DNA of 64,000 nt from Takakia lepidozioides. Its lineage: Eukaryota; Streptophyta; Takakiopsida; Takakiales; Takakiaceae. Below, one piece after another: positions 22,913 through 34,377 of the stretch (the stretch's first letter is position 1; every line of letters begins with the position of its first letter). The stretch is taken from NCBI GenBank assembly GCA_030704615.1, contig CM060733.1, positions 66,278,001 through 66,342,000 on the forward strand, written 5' to 3'. Under the pieces are notes generated by a model that ran no database searches, was not told where the DNA came from, and saw only the letters and a program-made list of their open reading frames with translations. Both the position numbers and the translations under genes were made by a program.

Positions 22913-25900
22913 TTGAGCGCAAGAGTCGGCGTCGTTCCAAGTAACGGGCGTCTCGTCAGGAGAGACAATCAAAGCTATAGCTTTGAAGCTATGGCGGAAA
23001 TAACAGACTACACGCTCGCCTTACTACTTACGCAGTGGCACAAGGACAGACGAACGCAGAGTACATTTTCTCTAAATTGCTACTTGCAAGCCCCGCAGGC
23101 TTACAAGCACTTACCCATTTCATTCTGCGCCAACCATATTTTTATGCTTTGTGCCCTGCAGGCGTTTCTTCAATTGTTGCAACCAAAACCTGTCTGTTTG
23201 TCCATAATGAAGAGAGTGAGAGGAATGGAAGATATCAGGGTGAAAAGCACCACAATCTTACAGAAGCAAACGATCGCTGCACCACAGGCGGTGCAGCTAC
23301 TGAAGGAGCTGCGATTGGAGGGATTGCTATGCAAGGACTGGTCCTTGCATCATCGGCAGTTCATGATACAATTTCTTCAAAACTTTGAGCCTCGCACAGG
23401 AGTTACTCAGGTGATGGGAGTAGATATAGAAATTACTCCCCAGTACCTGCAGCAACTGTTTGATTTGCCATCAGAACATGTGGAGGTGGATGAGCATAGG
23501 GCAAGATTGCGGATAGAGAATTTGTTCCAAGAAGGGAGTTTCTTTAAAACTCAAGGTTTTGCTTGTACCAAAGCCGAGTACCCGGGGCTTAGGGAGGTTG
23601 GCCAAATCTTGAACGTTCTGTTTGCCATGAAACAGAACCAACAGTATTTGAGCAGGTCTTTCACAGAAGAGATCTTGAAAGCTTTGAGGGGAGAGGATGT
23701 CGCTTGGGCGGAGCTAATGTACAACGGATTGGTGGACGAGATGAAGAGGTTACAAGGCACTGCTGCAAAGTCTCCGATCATTGTGTCGGGCCCAATCATT
23801 GCTCAAATAATTCTTGATTCTTGCATACTTGATGCTCGGGAAAGAAAGGAGATGGGAATGTTTGAGGCAGAAACCACTGCAATGGAAAAGCAAGGCTCTT
23901 CGCACAGTGAGGGTGGACTGGCAGTGCAACCCCAGTCTAAGAGACAGAGGCGGGGAAAGACTGTAGTGGCGGATCCATTGTGTTCACAGAAACCGCATGA
24001 TAATGTTTCCCAAGCTCTTGTGTAGGAAGGGGCACAGCAGCACAGAGAGCTGCTATTATTGGAAGTAGGGCCTTCAGAGAGGGAGGAGGAAGTCACTTTG
24101 ATGTCACAGCCACCACAACCAATTGACTCTGTTGTTTTAGAAGTTCCACAGTTAGTATATGCTGTGACACCACCAATTGCTCAGGAAGGAGAAAGATTAG
24201 ACATTCCCACTACAGAGCAGGTCGTGGCCGAAATTGAGAAGGGTGACCTTCTCTATGAAAATTCTGGCTTGATAAGGGAAACAATGATTCCAAAGGTGCA
24301 GCGAGTATTCAGGGGAAACCCTGCTGTGAATGTAATAACCACACCTGTGATGGAGGTACAAGGGGGAGAATATCAAGACACTGCAGCACCTGTGGTGGAT
24401 GAGGTGGTTCAGGAAGAAAATCTGGTAGGGCAATGGCCTGAATGGTTCGTGAGGCATCACACTGTTGAGGATCAGGGTGAACAAAAGCAAACTCACCATG
24501 ATGACCCTCAGCAGGCCATGCTTATGAGTTCCATAAGCAGGACACTTAATTTGTTGGGCACTTATGTGAAATCCCATGTTCCATCTACCCAATTGGCAGT
24601 CTTGAGGGAGGAACTCAGGAAGGAGTTTGAGGCTCAACTTGCCACTGAGTGTGCAAACAAGGTTGATGAGGAGGTCACTATCAAGTTACAACAAGAGTTA
24701 GAGCATACAATAGCTGCTTTGCAATTGGCTAAGGAACATTTGATTGAAGCAGGCCTCGCGCAGGACCAGTTGCACGAAGCACATAAGCAACAGCTATACC
24801 AAATGCAGGTAAAACATGAGAGCAAGTTGCAAGAAGTAAATGCACTACATACGGAGTTGTAGACAGTGCATGACAGGATGGCCATACAATGTGCTACACT
24901 CACAACTACGCTTGAGCAAACTACAAAAGAAGTTAACAATCAAGCGGAAAGATGTATAAAGGCACAGGCAGATAATGTCGAGCAGACAAAACTTATTATT
25001 GATATGAAGAATACAATCTGTCGCAATGAGAATACTTTCAAGCAATACATGCAGGTTGAAGCTACCCAAGAGAGGTACATCCTGGAATTGCAACAAACGC
25101 TCATGGCCAATAGAAATGAACTCTCTGTGGCTAACAAGGCTCGGAAGGAGGCCAATAATTTGGCTGCTGCCTATGCGAGTTTGGTTGAACCTCATGCGAA
25201 GCGCATGGAGGCTTTACAACAGCAGCTAGATATGTACAAACTCAGAGAGGAGCAGACTCTCAGAGGTGCCACAACCAACTTGGTGGATAACCACCTTCTG
25301 CAGGTCTGGTTAGCACAAGGACCGGTGGAAGGCAAAGCACCACGGAAGCTCACCCAAAGCGAGATGAATGAGCTCAGGCTACAGGTGCAGAACATTGCCA
25401 CAACTACTATAGACAATGTCTATAGTAGGATAACGGAGCTACAAGAGGATGTAGACGGCCTGCAGACTCAGGTGGAGGACCTGACATCAAATATTGACAA
25501 GAGAGTCTTTGTACCTGAGGAGCAGCTGATGGCTTCTTATTTACAAGCCAGAACTTTAGCTTTTCAGTCTTCTTCGCAGGGGGTGCAGGAGATGCCAGTG
25601 GTACAAGAGCCAGTGCTACCAATACCACAACAAGTGACTGTGACAGTAGCTGACCCTGTTGTTACTACAGCCACACCACAGCCACCACAGCCTGAGGTAT
25701 GGGGGGATGCTGCTTTTAACCCACCTAAAACTCCTACTTCACGGGAGTACAGTCGGGCTATGATTATGCCCTTCAACCAAATTCCCATTGTGTTGGATTT
25801 GGCTTGGAAGGAATTTAGTCCTCCGCAGTCGTTGGCACATTACTACCAGATCATGCGCATTTGGCTGCCAGTGGCAACTAGGACTAAGGTTCTTCCGAAC

Positions 25901-26761
25901 AATCGACCCATTGAGGATCATCACTTTGCGAGATACTGGCATGAGGCAAGTACCATGTTGAAGGAATTAATTGCCTTCCAAGTTGTACATGAATTCATTT
26001 ATACCAAGACCAAGGAGGTAGCAAGTATTGTCATGGGCTGCGGGCTATACTACGCTGCTTGTTTTATGGCACGTTATCACATTGAACAGCAGAAGATGCA
26101 ATCGCGCTTTCTGAGTTATTCCAGTGGGGATCATTGGATCTTACCTGCAGTGCCACCTCATATGTACCTATATGAGGCAAAAGTTATGATGCAAAAGGAT
26201 TCTCAAATTCGTTCATGGTTTCATGCGGCCTGGAACAATTTGTCAACACAGGAATTCGGGCTTGACGATATTTTCTTTAAGGGCCATGAGGCATGGAAAA
26301 ACTTGCACAATTCACAAGTCATTGGTACACCACTCACCTGGACAGACAAGGAGTTCCGGGTCTTCACCAATTTTGCAATTCAGCGCTTACAACAAGTTTT
26401 ATAGATTAAACTTCCAGACATGGTGGGACCACATTGTATGCCCCAGAGGATTCCAGTTAGAGTTCGACCGTTAAAACACCTCAGGGGGGAAGACGATTCT
26501 GATACTACTGGTTCTTCAGCGGACTCTTTTGACATGGCAGAGGACTATGCAATTCAGATGGCAGAGAAGAAACGACGGGGGTCTCCTATGTCTGAAAGAT
26601 TACCTCGATATCAGCCAAAGGAAGGACTGACATTTCCAGGTAGTGCTCAATCATCTCCCTCAACCAGTGACAGGACACGGGCTTGCACACGGAGACCTTC
26701 ACGAGACTCTCAACGTCACAAGGGTGCCCGCTCACAAAGGTTTGCTAATCCCAAACAGTAA
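22913..26761 (+). pseudogene. large unknown ORF (about 1,280 codons) between integrase and 3' LTR
   Basis: Segments 22913-24025, 24059-24862, 24866-26404 and 26420-26761 share one layout with copy 1. The N-terminal globular region starts near SARVGVVPSNGRL and includes DITDYTLALLLTQW-like sequence, MKRVRGMEDIRVK and VDIEITPQYLQQLFDLP. An acidic Pro-rich linker follows, then a coiled coil of roughly 300 residues (24600-25560). The C-terminal domain has FNQIPIVLDLAWKEFSP, HHFARYWHEASTMLKELIAF, a hydrophobic VMGCGLYYAACFM stretch and a basic nuclear-signal-like AEKKRRGSP. Stops at 24023 (TAG; copy 1 has CAG), 24860 and 26402 break it. No family is recognised. It sits where Athila elements carry env-like ORFs, but no signal peptide or clear membrane anchor is visible. 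Confidence 0.7.
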
Positions 26762-26782
26762 ACCGTGAGGACACGGCTTTTT

Positions 26783-26800
26783 GAGAGGGGGAGGGGTAAA
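26783..26800 (+). promoter_or_regulatory. polypurine tract
   Basis: GAGAGGGGGAGGGGTAAA lies directly before the 3' LTR. Such tracts prime plus-strand DNA synthesis in LTR elements. Similar tracts precede the LTRs at 8884 and 14017. Confidence 0.8.
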
Positions 26801-27810
26801 TGTTAGAGGGCTGCTTAGGACTTAGACGCTATTACGGGATCTGTGGGGTACCCTTAATTTTTACACAGACTGAGACCAACAGGAGCCTTAGGGGTGAGAC
26901 CAACAGGCTTTAGGGGGGGAGATACACAGCCCGACATAGTCCATCACAACCCAACACAGCTGTCACAGCCCGTCACAGTCCAACACAGCCAGTCACAGCC
27001 CGACACAGCCGTCACAGCTTCGCACAGCCAACACAGCCCGTCACAGTCAGACACAGCCGTCACAGCCAGTCACAGCCCGACACAGCCGCCACAGCTTCGC
27101 ACAGCCCTACACAGCCCGACACAGCCAGTCACAGCCGGCCACAGCCTGATACAGCCAGTCACAGCTCGGAACAGCTGGGGGGACAGTCATCATTGGCAAG
27201 GAACGACTGTGGGGAACGACATCTGAAAAAAGAACATGTACTACAGGGATGACGGTTAGTTAGGAAAGCAGTTAGAACAGCTTGTAGGGAGATAAAGCGA
27301 AGAGCGGGGACGTCTGGGGATCACTTCTTGGTGGGGGACTTCTGGCATCAGGGCTTGGAAATAGAGGGGAGAGCACATCTCTGAGTGGAAAGATGAAGAG
27401 CACGGAGTATGAGAAGTGACGATCTGTTGTTACTTGATGAATGCAAGCTGAAGAATTGTAATGTAGAGTAGATTAGAGACACCATGGCTTCAGCCTGATA
27501 CTTGATAGATATTAATCTGATACATACTTCATACTCACACTGTGTAGAGAGATCTGAGTGAAGCTGTGGAATGAATGGATGGAACTTGATAGATTTCTGA
27601 AGCAAACTGATACTTAATTGCAGATAGTAAGGTAACTCGCTAACATGAATGCGGGAAGGAGTACAAATAGGAAACACCCCCATGATACACTAGCTGTAGG
27701 TCATGACTGATTGTTCTGAGCGGGCTGAGTGCTTAGAGATTTCCAACTCTTCTATCTTGGAGTTCCCACCTCGGATAGCGAAGGGATGGGTGAGTAAAAG
27801 CCGCTCGACA
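26801..27810 (+). repeat. 3' LTR
   Basis: 1010 bp, starting TGTTAGAGGG and ending CCGCTCGACA. The CACAG array is at 26925-27170. It closely matches the 5' LTR at 17168-18166. Confidence 0.9.
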
Positions 27811-28105
27811 GAGTCCGCTCATGAAATTCGCGTGTCTTAGACTTTGGCTCACCGCTCATGCGGCTCATGGCTCATGGCTCATGGTTTCTGCTCATGAAAT
27901 AGTAAACCTCAATCTCCGTTACGATCTGAGTCAAAGAATTGTGATTGGAATAAAAGAGGCTGGTTATATGAGGTCCATACTGTTGTTGATTCAAGCAAGC
28001 AGATTTCGTGGGATTTTGATAAATTCCCTGTGAATAGCAAGATAAACAAAGCGCCTGAAATTGGTCATAGTTGGACAGGAAGAGACAGGGAGAGTTAGAC
28101 ATCTT
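27811..28105. other. target duplication GAGTC and non-coding flank
   Basis: 27811-27815 is the right copy of GAGTC. The rest contains GCTCATG repeats like those at 4200-4255 and AT-rich sequence with no supported gene. Confidence 0.6.
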
Positions 28106-28695
28106 TCACCACTCCTGGAAAAGGCTATTCATTAGCGTGCTAAAGGTCGCGGGTGCGTTGGTGAGCCCAAAAGGCATTACCAAGAACTCATATGAACCAT
28201 ATCTTGTCATGCACGCGGTCTTCTCCTCATCTCCTTCCACCACTTGGTTTTGGTAGTAACCCGAGCGCAAATAAATCCGGCTGAAATACTTTGCGTCTGC
28301 CAACCGATCGAAGAGGTCGTCAGTTCTTGGCAGAGGGTACCGGTTTCTGATAGTCACCTTGTTTAGAGCCCTGTAATCGACACACATCCGCAGCGTTCCA
28401 TCCTTTTTGTCTGCGAATAGCACCGGGCTCCATAAGGTGACTTACTTGGCTGGATGTATCCCTTTGCCATGAGGTCCTTGAGCTGCTTCTTCAGCTTCAC
28501 CAACTCCCTATGGCTCAACCGGTATGGTGCCTTGGTGCTGTCCGCCATAAGCCGCCACACCTGATTTTCCTTTCGGAGCATCGGGTGCCGCCTTGACGTG
28601 CGAAGGCCCTCCCTTTGATTTCCATGTGCCATTGTCGCCGCGTGGCCTATCCCACTTTTTTTCCGGTCAGAAATAGTCACCCTCCCGCCGGACAT
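28106..28695 (-). pseudogene. reverse transcriptase fragment of chromovirus-like element
   Basis: Two minus frames. 28695-28363 has APYRLSHRELVKLKKQLKDL and [12 protein letters not shown]. 28423-28106 has [40 protein letters not shown] and [16 protein letters not shown]. These are RT motifs of Gypsy polymerases. The frame shifts near 28430 and the domain ends before the YxDD active site. Confidence 0.8.
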
Positions 28696-29542
28696 TCTTG
28701 TGGTTCAGCTCCGTACGGCTCCGTCTTTCGCCCCTAGGGACATCCGAGAAGCATTCAGCCCTTTCAATTGCCTCGTTCAAAGTCTTTGGTGGCCTCTCCT
28801 CCAACTTCCACCTGGCCCATGGGGCAAGTCCCGCCACAAAGTTGAAGACCATTTTTGGTTCCGCCATATCCGCGACTTCAAGCAATAACACATTGAAAGC
28901 CTGAACATATCCCCGAATGTCATCCGTTTGCTTCAAGTTCCTTATCTTGTCCCGGGCGAGCCAGGACCCGTTGAGGGGCACAAACTGTCTTTTCAAAAGT
29001 TCCTTGAACCCACTCCAGTTCAAGGTTTCTGGGTTTGGCCCTTGGTCATGAAAGCACTTCTGCCGCCATTGTTGAGCATAGCCCCTCAAATAGGTGGGAG
29101 CCACTTCCACCCGATCCTCGTCACTCAACTTGGCCGCCCGGAAGTTTTGCTCCAGCTCCAAGAGCCAGGTGTTGAGTGCCTAGGTTCCTTAGGCTTCACC
29201 TTAAACTTTTCCTTAGTGGAAGTGGCATTAGCCGCCCTCATCACGTATTTCAGCGTCTCGCCAAACTACGCCAACAACCCTTCCCAAAAGGCTGCTGGCA
29301 TGGGAGGCATCTGTTGGTCTGGCGGAGCCTTTGGAAGGTCCTCGGGCTTTGACTCCCCAGATTCCTTCCACTCTCGAGCGGCCTCGCTTTCAAAAGCAAA
29401 AATTGCCTCTTCCATTTGCCGCTTCGGTGACACGTCGCTCCCACCGGGCTCACTGGGATCATCGTCTTTCGGGCCGTTTCGCTTTTGGTTTGTCTTGCCC
29501 GACCCCATGGTGAGGCCGATCTCAAGGACGATTGCGTACTGA
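28667..29542 (-). pseudogene. gag fragment of chromovirus-like element
   Basis: The N-terminal part (29542 to about 29268) begins near MGSGKTNQKRNGPKDDD and is acidic and Pro-rich. The capsid core follows at 29161-28667: VAPTYLRGYAQQWRQKCF, FKELLKRQFVPLNG, RGYVQAFNVLLLEV and FVAGLAPWARWKLEE, the standard retrotransposon-gag pattern. A frame change lies between about 29160 and 29250. It ends in a basic tail without the zinc knuckle. Confidence 0.75.
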
Positions 29543-29549
29543 ACTCTAA

Positions 29550-29561
29550 GCTCTGATACCA
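29550..29561 (-). promoter_or_regulatory. primer-binding site for initiator Met tRNA
   Basis: On the minus strand TGGTATCAGAGC, the well-known complement of the 3' end of plant initiator methionine tRNA, two bases after the LTR end. It fixes element orientation. Confidence 0.85.
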
Positions 29562-29563
29562 AG

Positions 29564-30499
29564 TGTCGCGCACGTCACTTTGGTAAGCTCCCCTTCAAGT
29601 CATAGTTACTCACTTTGATGCGCGCGCCTAATGACCTGTTGGGCTCAGTGGAAATTCCCTTTGGTAGATGGCAGTCCAGAACAGCTCCCCACACCTTGGT
29701 CGCTTTCCGGCTCACACGCTTACTCACTAGTTTTTGGTCACCAACGGGCTTGCACCGTTCTTGGGATTACTACTCCCTATATATACTTCTGTAGGTGTCC
29801 GCGGGGGTTCCACAAGTAGCCAAGTCCAAATCTCGTGCACCACCACTTAGACCCTCGATCGTCCCTGTGGTGAGCCACGGTGACTTCCCTGGCAGCCTTG
29901 CTTCTCGAGCTCCAGGCTGCTTTTTCTTTTTGGTCATGAAGCGGTGCCTTCCTATGTCAGCCTCCATGGCACTCATTTAGAGGTTATTTTTTCCTCTTGT
30001 AACCCCATGACTCCTGTCCTTTTATATATAATCCATCCATCTCGTAACTTCCTTGGATGAACTCCAATTTTGTTCATCCCTCAACCAAAATTGTGGCGCG
30101 GAAAATTTTCTGTCTGCTCCAATTTATAGCGGGCAGAAACATTAAATGCTCCGCCGTCTATAATTTTCTAAGTGGCAGGGGGGCCTGATGCATGGCCCAA
30201 GAGGTGCCAACGGCGTTGACCCTGTTGATCACAATATGATTATTTTAAAGGTTTGACTTGAGAGCCTCAAGTCAAAACCTCCTAAAGTCAACCTTCCTAG
30301 GTTTGACATATTTTCCACAATATGACTTTATCAAACATTGACCTACTCTCCATAATATAAATATCTTATAGGTTTGACTTGAGAGCCTCAAGTCAAACTT
30401 CCTTAAGTCAAACTTCCTAAGAACCTTCCTGGTTATTTTGGAAACTTCTAGGGAACTTTCTTCCTCCATCTAGAACCTTCTAGATTCTACCCTGTTACA
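29564..30499 (-). repeat. 5' LTR of the chromovirus-like fragment
   Basis: On the minus strand it starts TGTAACAGGG and ends GTGCGCGACA, 936 bp, two bases before the primer site. It contains repeated AGTCAAAC and GGTTTGAC words (30250-30420). Confidence 0.7.
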
Positions 30500-30659
30500 C
30501 GGCATGGATAGGGGCATCTGGTCTCTAGTCATGAACAGTAAAGGGTCAAGATGTGATAGTGACCATAGCCTCACTAAGTCCTCCACCACTGTCCCTACTA
30601 CACTCAAACTCGATAGATCAAGATGTCGGGTACAAGAGCAGCCTCATCGTTAGTCGTTG

Positions 30660-30880
30660 TCGTGCAACCTGTGAACTTGAGTCTGGGATCTCGTGTATTG
30701 ACTCCTATGAATTTGGCCGCCCATGTCTTGTTAGCTGCCACTGGTCATATCCACTGCCACTATCCCAAGAAGTGTGGACATAACCAATCTCCATCAGAAA
30801 CCTTATCAAGAGGTGGTGTCAAGTATCCCATGTGTCAACCTCTTGAGCATCGATCACACATCAGCATGCACCTCAAACCT
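30660..30880 (-). pseudogene. PHD finger remnant at end of integrase, copy A
   Basis: On the minus strand MCDRCSRG is followed by a TGA in place of Trp, then HMGYLTPPLDKVSDGDWLCP. Compared with copy B it has lost about 36 bp around the second metal-binding pair and changed two ligand cysteines (GC to GY, HC to HF). It is recognisable but non-functional. Confidence 0.7.
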
Positions 30881-32290
30881 GCAGATACCACTGCCAAGTT
30901 CGACATTGCAGGGAGGGTGACATGGCGCACAATTACGCACATGGTCCTTCCAAGTCATGCCATCCTGACCCTCCAAGATCAGGACTCTTGAGGGCAACAC
31001 CTCTCGGACCCTCAGAATAACACGCCCTGCAGTCACATCCAAGGTCGTAAGAGTAGTCTGCTGAAAATAAACATAGTCCCCAGGGTGGAACCTCCGAACC
31101 CCATGACGATATCTTCCACCACGTATAGTGGCATACCTCAACGTATCACGGTGCTGTGCAATGGCAAGGTTCTCAAAAGCCATGGGCATGACTTTCTTGA
31201 ACAATTCTGCACGCTGATCACATGCACGTACCCACACGTCCGGATCGTCAAGGTTAAGGACTTGAGCATTGTCTCTACGAATGGCTGCAGACAAATCCAG
31301 CTCTCGACCAAAGAGAAGGAAATATGGTGAGAATGAGGCAAGTAATGCTTGTTTGCTGAACCTGTAGCCTATGGCTAACAAAGGCACCTGAAGATCCCAA
31401 TCTCCTAGGTGTCCCTTCTGCAAGCCATACTTGCGCAAACCCCTCTTCACTGTCTGCACAACTCTCTCTGCCAAGCCATCGGTCTCAGGATGATCCCGAG
31501 AAGTGGTGCGGTGGTCTATCAAGGCTTTATCACACAAAGCCTAAAACTCCCCCAAGAACTCTCTCTCTTGTCCGTGATTACCTCAGCTGGAGCACTGAAT
31601 CGGCTAAGCACAAGATCCAAGAATGTATATGCAGCCCCCTCACTAGTCTTGTCAGGCAATGGAACCAACTCAATCCACTTGGAGAAGTGCTCCACCATCA
31701 CCAATACATATCTGTGGTGACGCATCCTCAGTGGCAACAGTGGTGCGAAGTCAAGACTCCACCTGTAGCCCAACCCCATGATGGGTATAGGATGCAACTG
31801 TGGTGTAGGGGCGTTGAAGGAATCACGCACCCTGTCACACACCATGCACCTGGCCACGAACTGTTGCACATCTGTATGCATATCACGCCACCAATACTGC
31901 CCCTGTAGTAAACTGTGAGTGCGTCGCACTCCAAAATGCCCCAACTCCTCATGGGCATGCCGCACTAACCATGCACGTTGAGTTGGGTGAGGCACAATCC
32001 TCACCTGACCATCCTCCCACACTCGGAGCAGGTGTATCCCCTCCCACTTGGACCTCTTGGCTCGTTGCAGGATCCGATCCCTCTCCTTGGCAATCACAGT
32101 GGCTGTCGTGTCTCCAGTACGGAGATAGTCCAACACAGCCAAATCCTCATGTATATTTCTAGCACCACCTGGCTCGTCACTAGCCTCAGGGTCCTCAGAC
32201 ACTCTGTCTATAGTCATCCCTATTGTAGGCCCAATCTGGCCTCCCGCTGCCAAGATACACAGAAATGTAGATGCGTGCCATCCCGGCACC
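30854..32290 (-). pseudogene. integrase, copy A
   Basis: Minus frames 32448-31519 and 31537-30854 overlap at a frameshift near 31540. Visible parts: zinc domain (HAHEELGHFGVRRTHSLLQ, then CMVCDRV), LGYRWSLDFAPLLPL (first Asp), VITDKRE (second Asp, damaged) and DHPETDGLAERVVQTVKRG (Glu). The C-terminal region (PGDYVYFQQTTLTTLDV) matches copy B. Catalytic region disrupted, so inactive. Confidence 0.8.
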
Positions 32291-32329
32291 ATCTCCTCGT
32301 CCGTCTCACCATGCCACCGAGCTCCAGTG

Positions 32330-32629
32330 TCATCCTGCTGGCTCGTGTATGGATTGCGACTCAATCCATCCGCATCCCGATTGACCAAACCCGATTGATG
32401 CACAACCTGAAAAGTCATATTCCTGGAGTATGAGTGCCCACCGTGCAAGCTTCCCCGTAAGCTTGTTTGACTCCATCAACCACTTGAGTGGTTGGTAATC
32501 CTTGACAAGGGTGATGAGATTGTCATATAGATAGCACTTGAAGCGTGCCACGGCCCACACTGCAATTAAGCACTCTCCCTCATATGAGCTATACTTAGCA
32601 TCTGCAGCGTTGTTCGTGCTTCTAGCCAA
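32330..32629 (-). pseudogene. RNase H C-terminal part, copy A
   Basis: KYSSYEGECLIAVWAVARFK, then LVKDYQPLKWLMESNKLTGK and ARWALILQEYDF are typical of Gypsy RNase H. The N-terminal part of the same domain lies on the plus strand at 37330-37450, on the far side of the inversion breakpoint. Confidence 0.8.
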
Positions 32630-32959
32630 CCACTACCTCAACGTGCTCAAGGCAACAAATGAACTCAGGCGAAGCCCAGGGAAGGACAGAGAGGAACTCA
32701 GATGCAAGGGTCTCTCCCTTCATTTGCAGGCCAACAACCGGTGGATGTGGTGTGTTGGACATGTGGAGGACCCCATGTCAAGAAGGATTGCCCAAAGAAC
32801 GGCAAAGGGTTGGCCCAGGTACAACCTGCACAGTTGCAGTGTGGCCATTGTGGCAAGTATAGGCATGGAGACTCCCAATGTTACAACTTGCATCCTGAGT
32901 TACGGCCAGGCCAGTTCCAACGGAACAATGGTGTCTGGGGGCAAGGTGGAGCAGCTTAG
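32626..32959 (+). pseudogene. gag nucleocapsid part, copy A (inverted segment)
   Basis: Plus strand. LANHYLNVLK at the breakpoint, then two zinc-knuckle-like motifs: CWTCGGPHVKKDC (CX2CX3HX4C) and CGHCGKYRHGDSQC (CX2CX4HX4C). A Gln/Gly-rich stretch follows. It matches copy B at 54480-54030, where the second knuckle is degenerate. Confidence 0.75.
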
Positions 32960-33046
32960 AGAGGACGAGGTGGTCAGGCACGAGGTGCAGGCCAAGGGCA
33001 AGCTCAGCATGGCCAGGGACGTGGAGGTCAGGGTATTGACCAAAGC

Positions 33047-34340
33047 ATGGCCAACCAGCTTCAGCAGCTGGAGCAGAGGCTTGTTGCTATGGCCACAGTT
33101 AAGGTGGTAATGGTTCCAAGGCATGAGTGTCCACCTCTTGCTCCTGAGGGAGGAGATATGGGAGGCATGAGATTCCTATGCGGGGCAGCACTACCACTAG
33201 TGCAGGTGGAGTCTGCTGCAGCCGTGACTCGAGGAGCAGCACGAATTCCTGAGCCACGAGGTGCAGATGTGGAGTTGGAACCACAGCGTGGGGAGGCAAG
33301 CTGTCAGGCTAGGTTGCCTCAATCATTCATATTGGCGGAGACAGTGTCGACGCCATCCATAGTACCTAGTTCTCGCCCGACTATTACCGAGGCGGAGATT
33401 ATTGTGCCATTGGGGAGAGCCACACGGGCAGCACTACTACCTGCTGCCAAGGCTATGGCAGCTAGTGTGCTGCTAGGGACGGTCACATCTGTGTGCCAGG
33501 CTCCATTGTTCTCGGCAACCATGATTGCGACGCCGGGGATAAGACCTGCTGCAGTGTTCAGACTAGCAGCGATACTCTGTGAGAGTGGGGAGGTTACTTT
33601 ATCTTCTGCGGAGATAATGGAAGGTGTAGTGGCGGAGGGATCCTCGGATTTGAGGGTCAAGACTACCACGGCGGCGCCATGGCAAGCTGCAGCTGTCAGG
33701 TTGATGGAGCTGCCAGCTAGGCCAGCCATTGAGCGCGCCATGGTGACACCTGGGGTTGTCTTGTTAGACACCCAGGAGGGTATTTTCTATTTGAGTGGAC
33801 CGGCAGGCAAGAGGTACCGACTCGGGAGCTCAGCCGTTGATGCTGGGCAGAGCTGCTATTGCAAGCTTGGGCCTCACGGAGGCGGATATGGAGCCCTGTC
33901 CTTTCCAGATGCAGACATCTCTAGGGGGATCAGAGCAGGCTCGGGACATGACACGGCGTGAGTTGGCTATTAGACTACGGCCGGATCACCCTACAGATGG
34001 CTCAGTGATGCGAGCCAAGGCCATTTGTGACAAACGTGGTCTCTTACGATGTCCTAGTTGGTGGGGCAGTGTTGTACCCCATGGGCTTCACCCTGAATTT
34101 TTGGGAGGAGAAGACAGCCTCCTATAGGCCTGGATGACAGTCAGGGGAGGGCCGGCGTGTGCAGCTCCCTGTGACGTTCATAGGAGGAGTTGCGGTTGCC
34201 CAGCGAGGCAAGATGCCAACTCTAGCAGCATTCACAACTGCAGTGAGTTGGCCTGGAGAGTTGCTAGAGGGCAACGCTCATTCAGAGGATGTGTCACCTC
34301 CAGCAGAGCAGGTTGACATGTATGGTATAGCGGAGTTGTC
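33047..34340 (+). pseudogene. linker and aspartic protease, copy A
   Basis: An Ala/Val/Pro-rich linker (33047-33790) leads to a retropepsin-like motif, LDSGAQPLMLGRAAIASLGL, with the catalytic DSG at 33819. Then MTRRELAIRLRPDHPTDGSV and LPVTFIGGVAVAQRG. DSG replaces the usual DTG but is known in some retropepsins. Frame changes at about 33800, 34035 and 34130 break the reading frame. Confidence 0.65.
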
Positions 34341-34377
34341 TGCCATGATTGCTCACACCCCACTGTGGGGCACGAGC

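Larger units (their letters stand above)
17168..27810 (+). mobile_element. complete Tat/Athila-like LTR retrotransposon lacking protease, RT and RNase H
   Basis: Bounded by two highly similar TG...CA LTRs (17168-18166 and 26801-27810) and a GAGTC duplication. Internal order: primer-site region, an ORF of unknown role, gag with zinc knuckles, integrase, CACAG array, very large unknown ORF, polypurine tract. Gag passes into integrase at about 20985, so the whole PR-RT-RH block is missing. The integrase is closest in style to the Tat/Athila branch of Ty3/Gypsy (YYPQGNGQAEATNK). With close LTRs, an intact duplication and no RT, this copy must have moved using enzymes supplied in trans. Confidence 0.85.
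28106..30499 (-). mobile_element. 5' half of a second Ty3/Gypsy element (chromovirus-like)
   Basis: On the minus strand: LTR (30499-29564), primer site, N-terminal gag, capsid, then part of RT, ending abruptly at about 28106. Gag runs almost directly into RT near 28665, so nucleocapsid and protease are deleted. RT stops before the YxDD motif. No second LTR is present. Confidence 0.75.

Noticed and set aside
22913-26761. Retroviral-type envelope protein
   Set aside because: The position fits, but no signal peptide, fusion peptide or convincing membrane anchor is visible.
17285-27170. CACAG arrays as CRISPR or centromere satellite
   Set aside because: Units are about 10 bp and degenerate, with no spacer pattern; they sit inside LTR elements, not in a long pure satellite.
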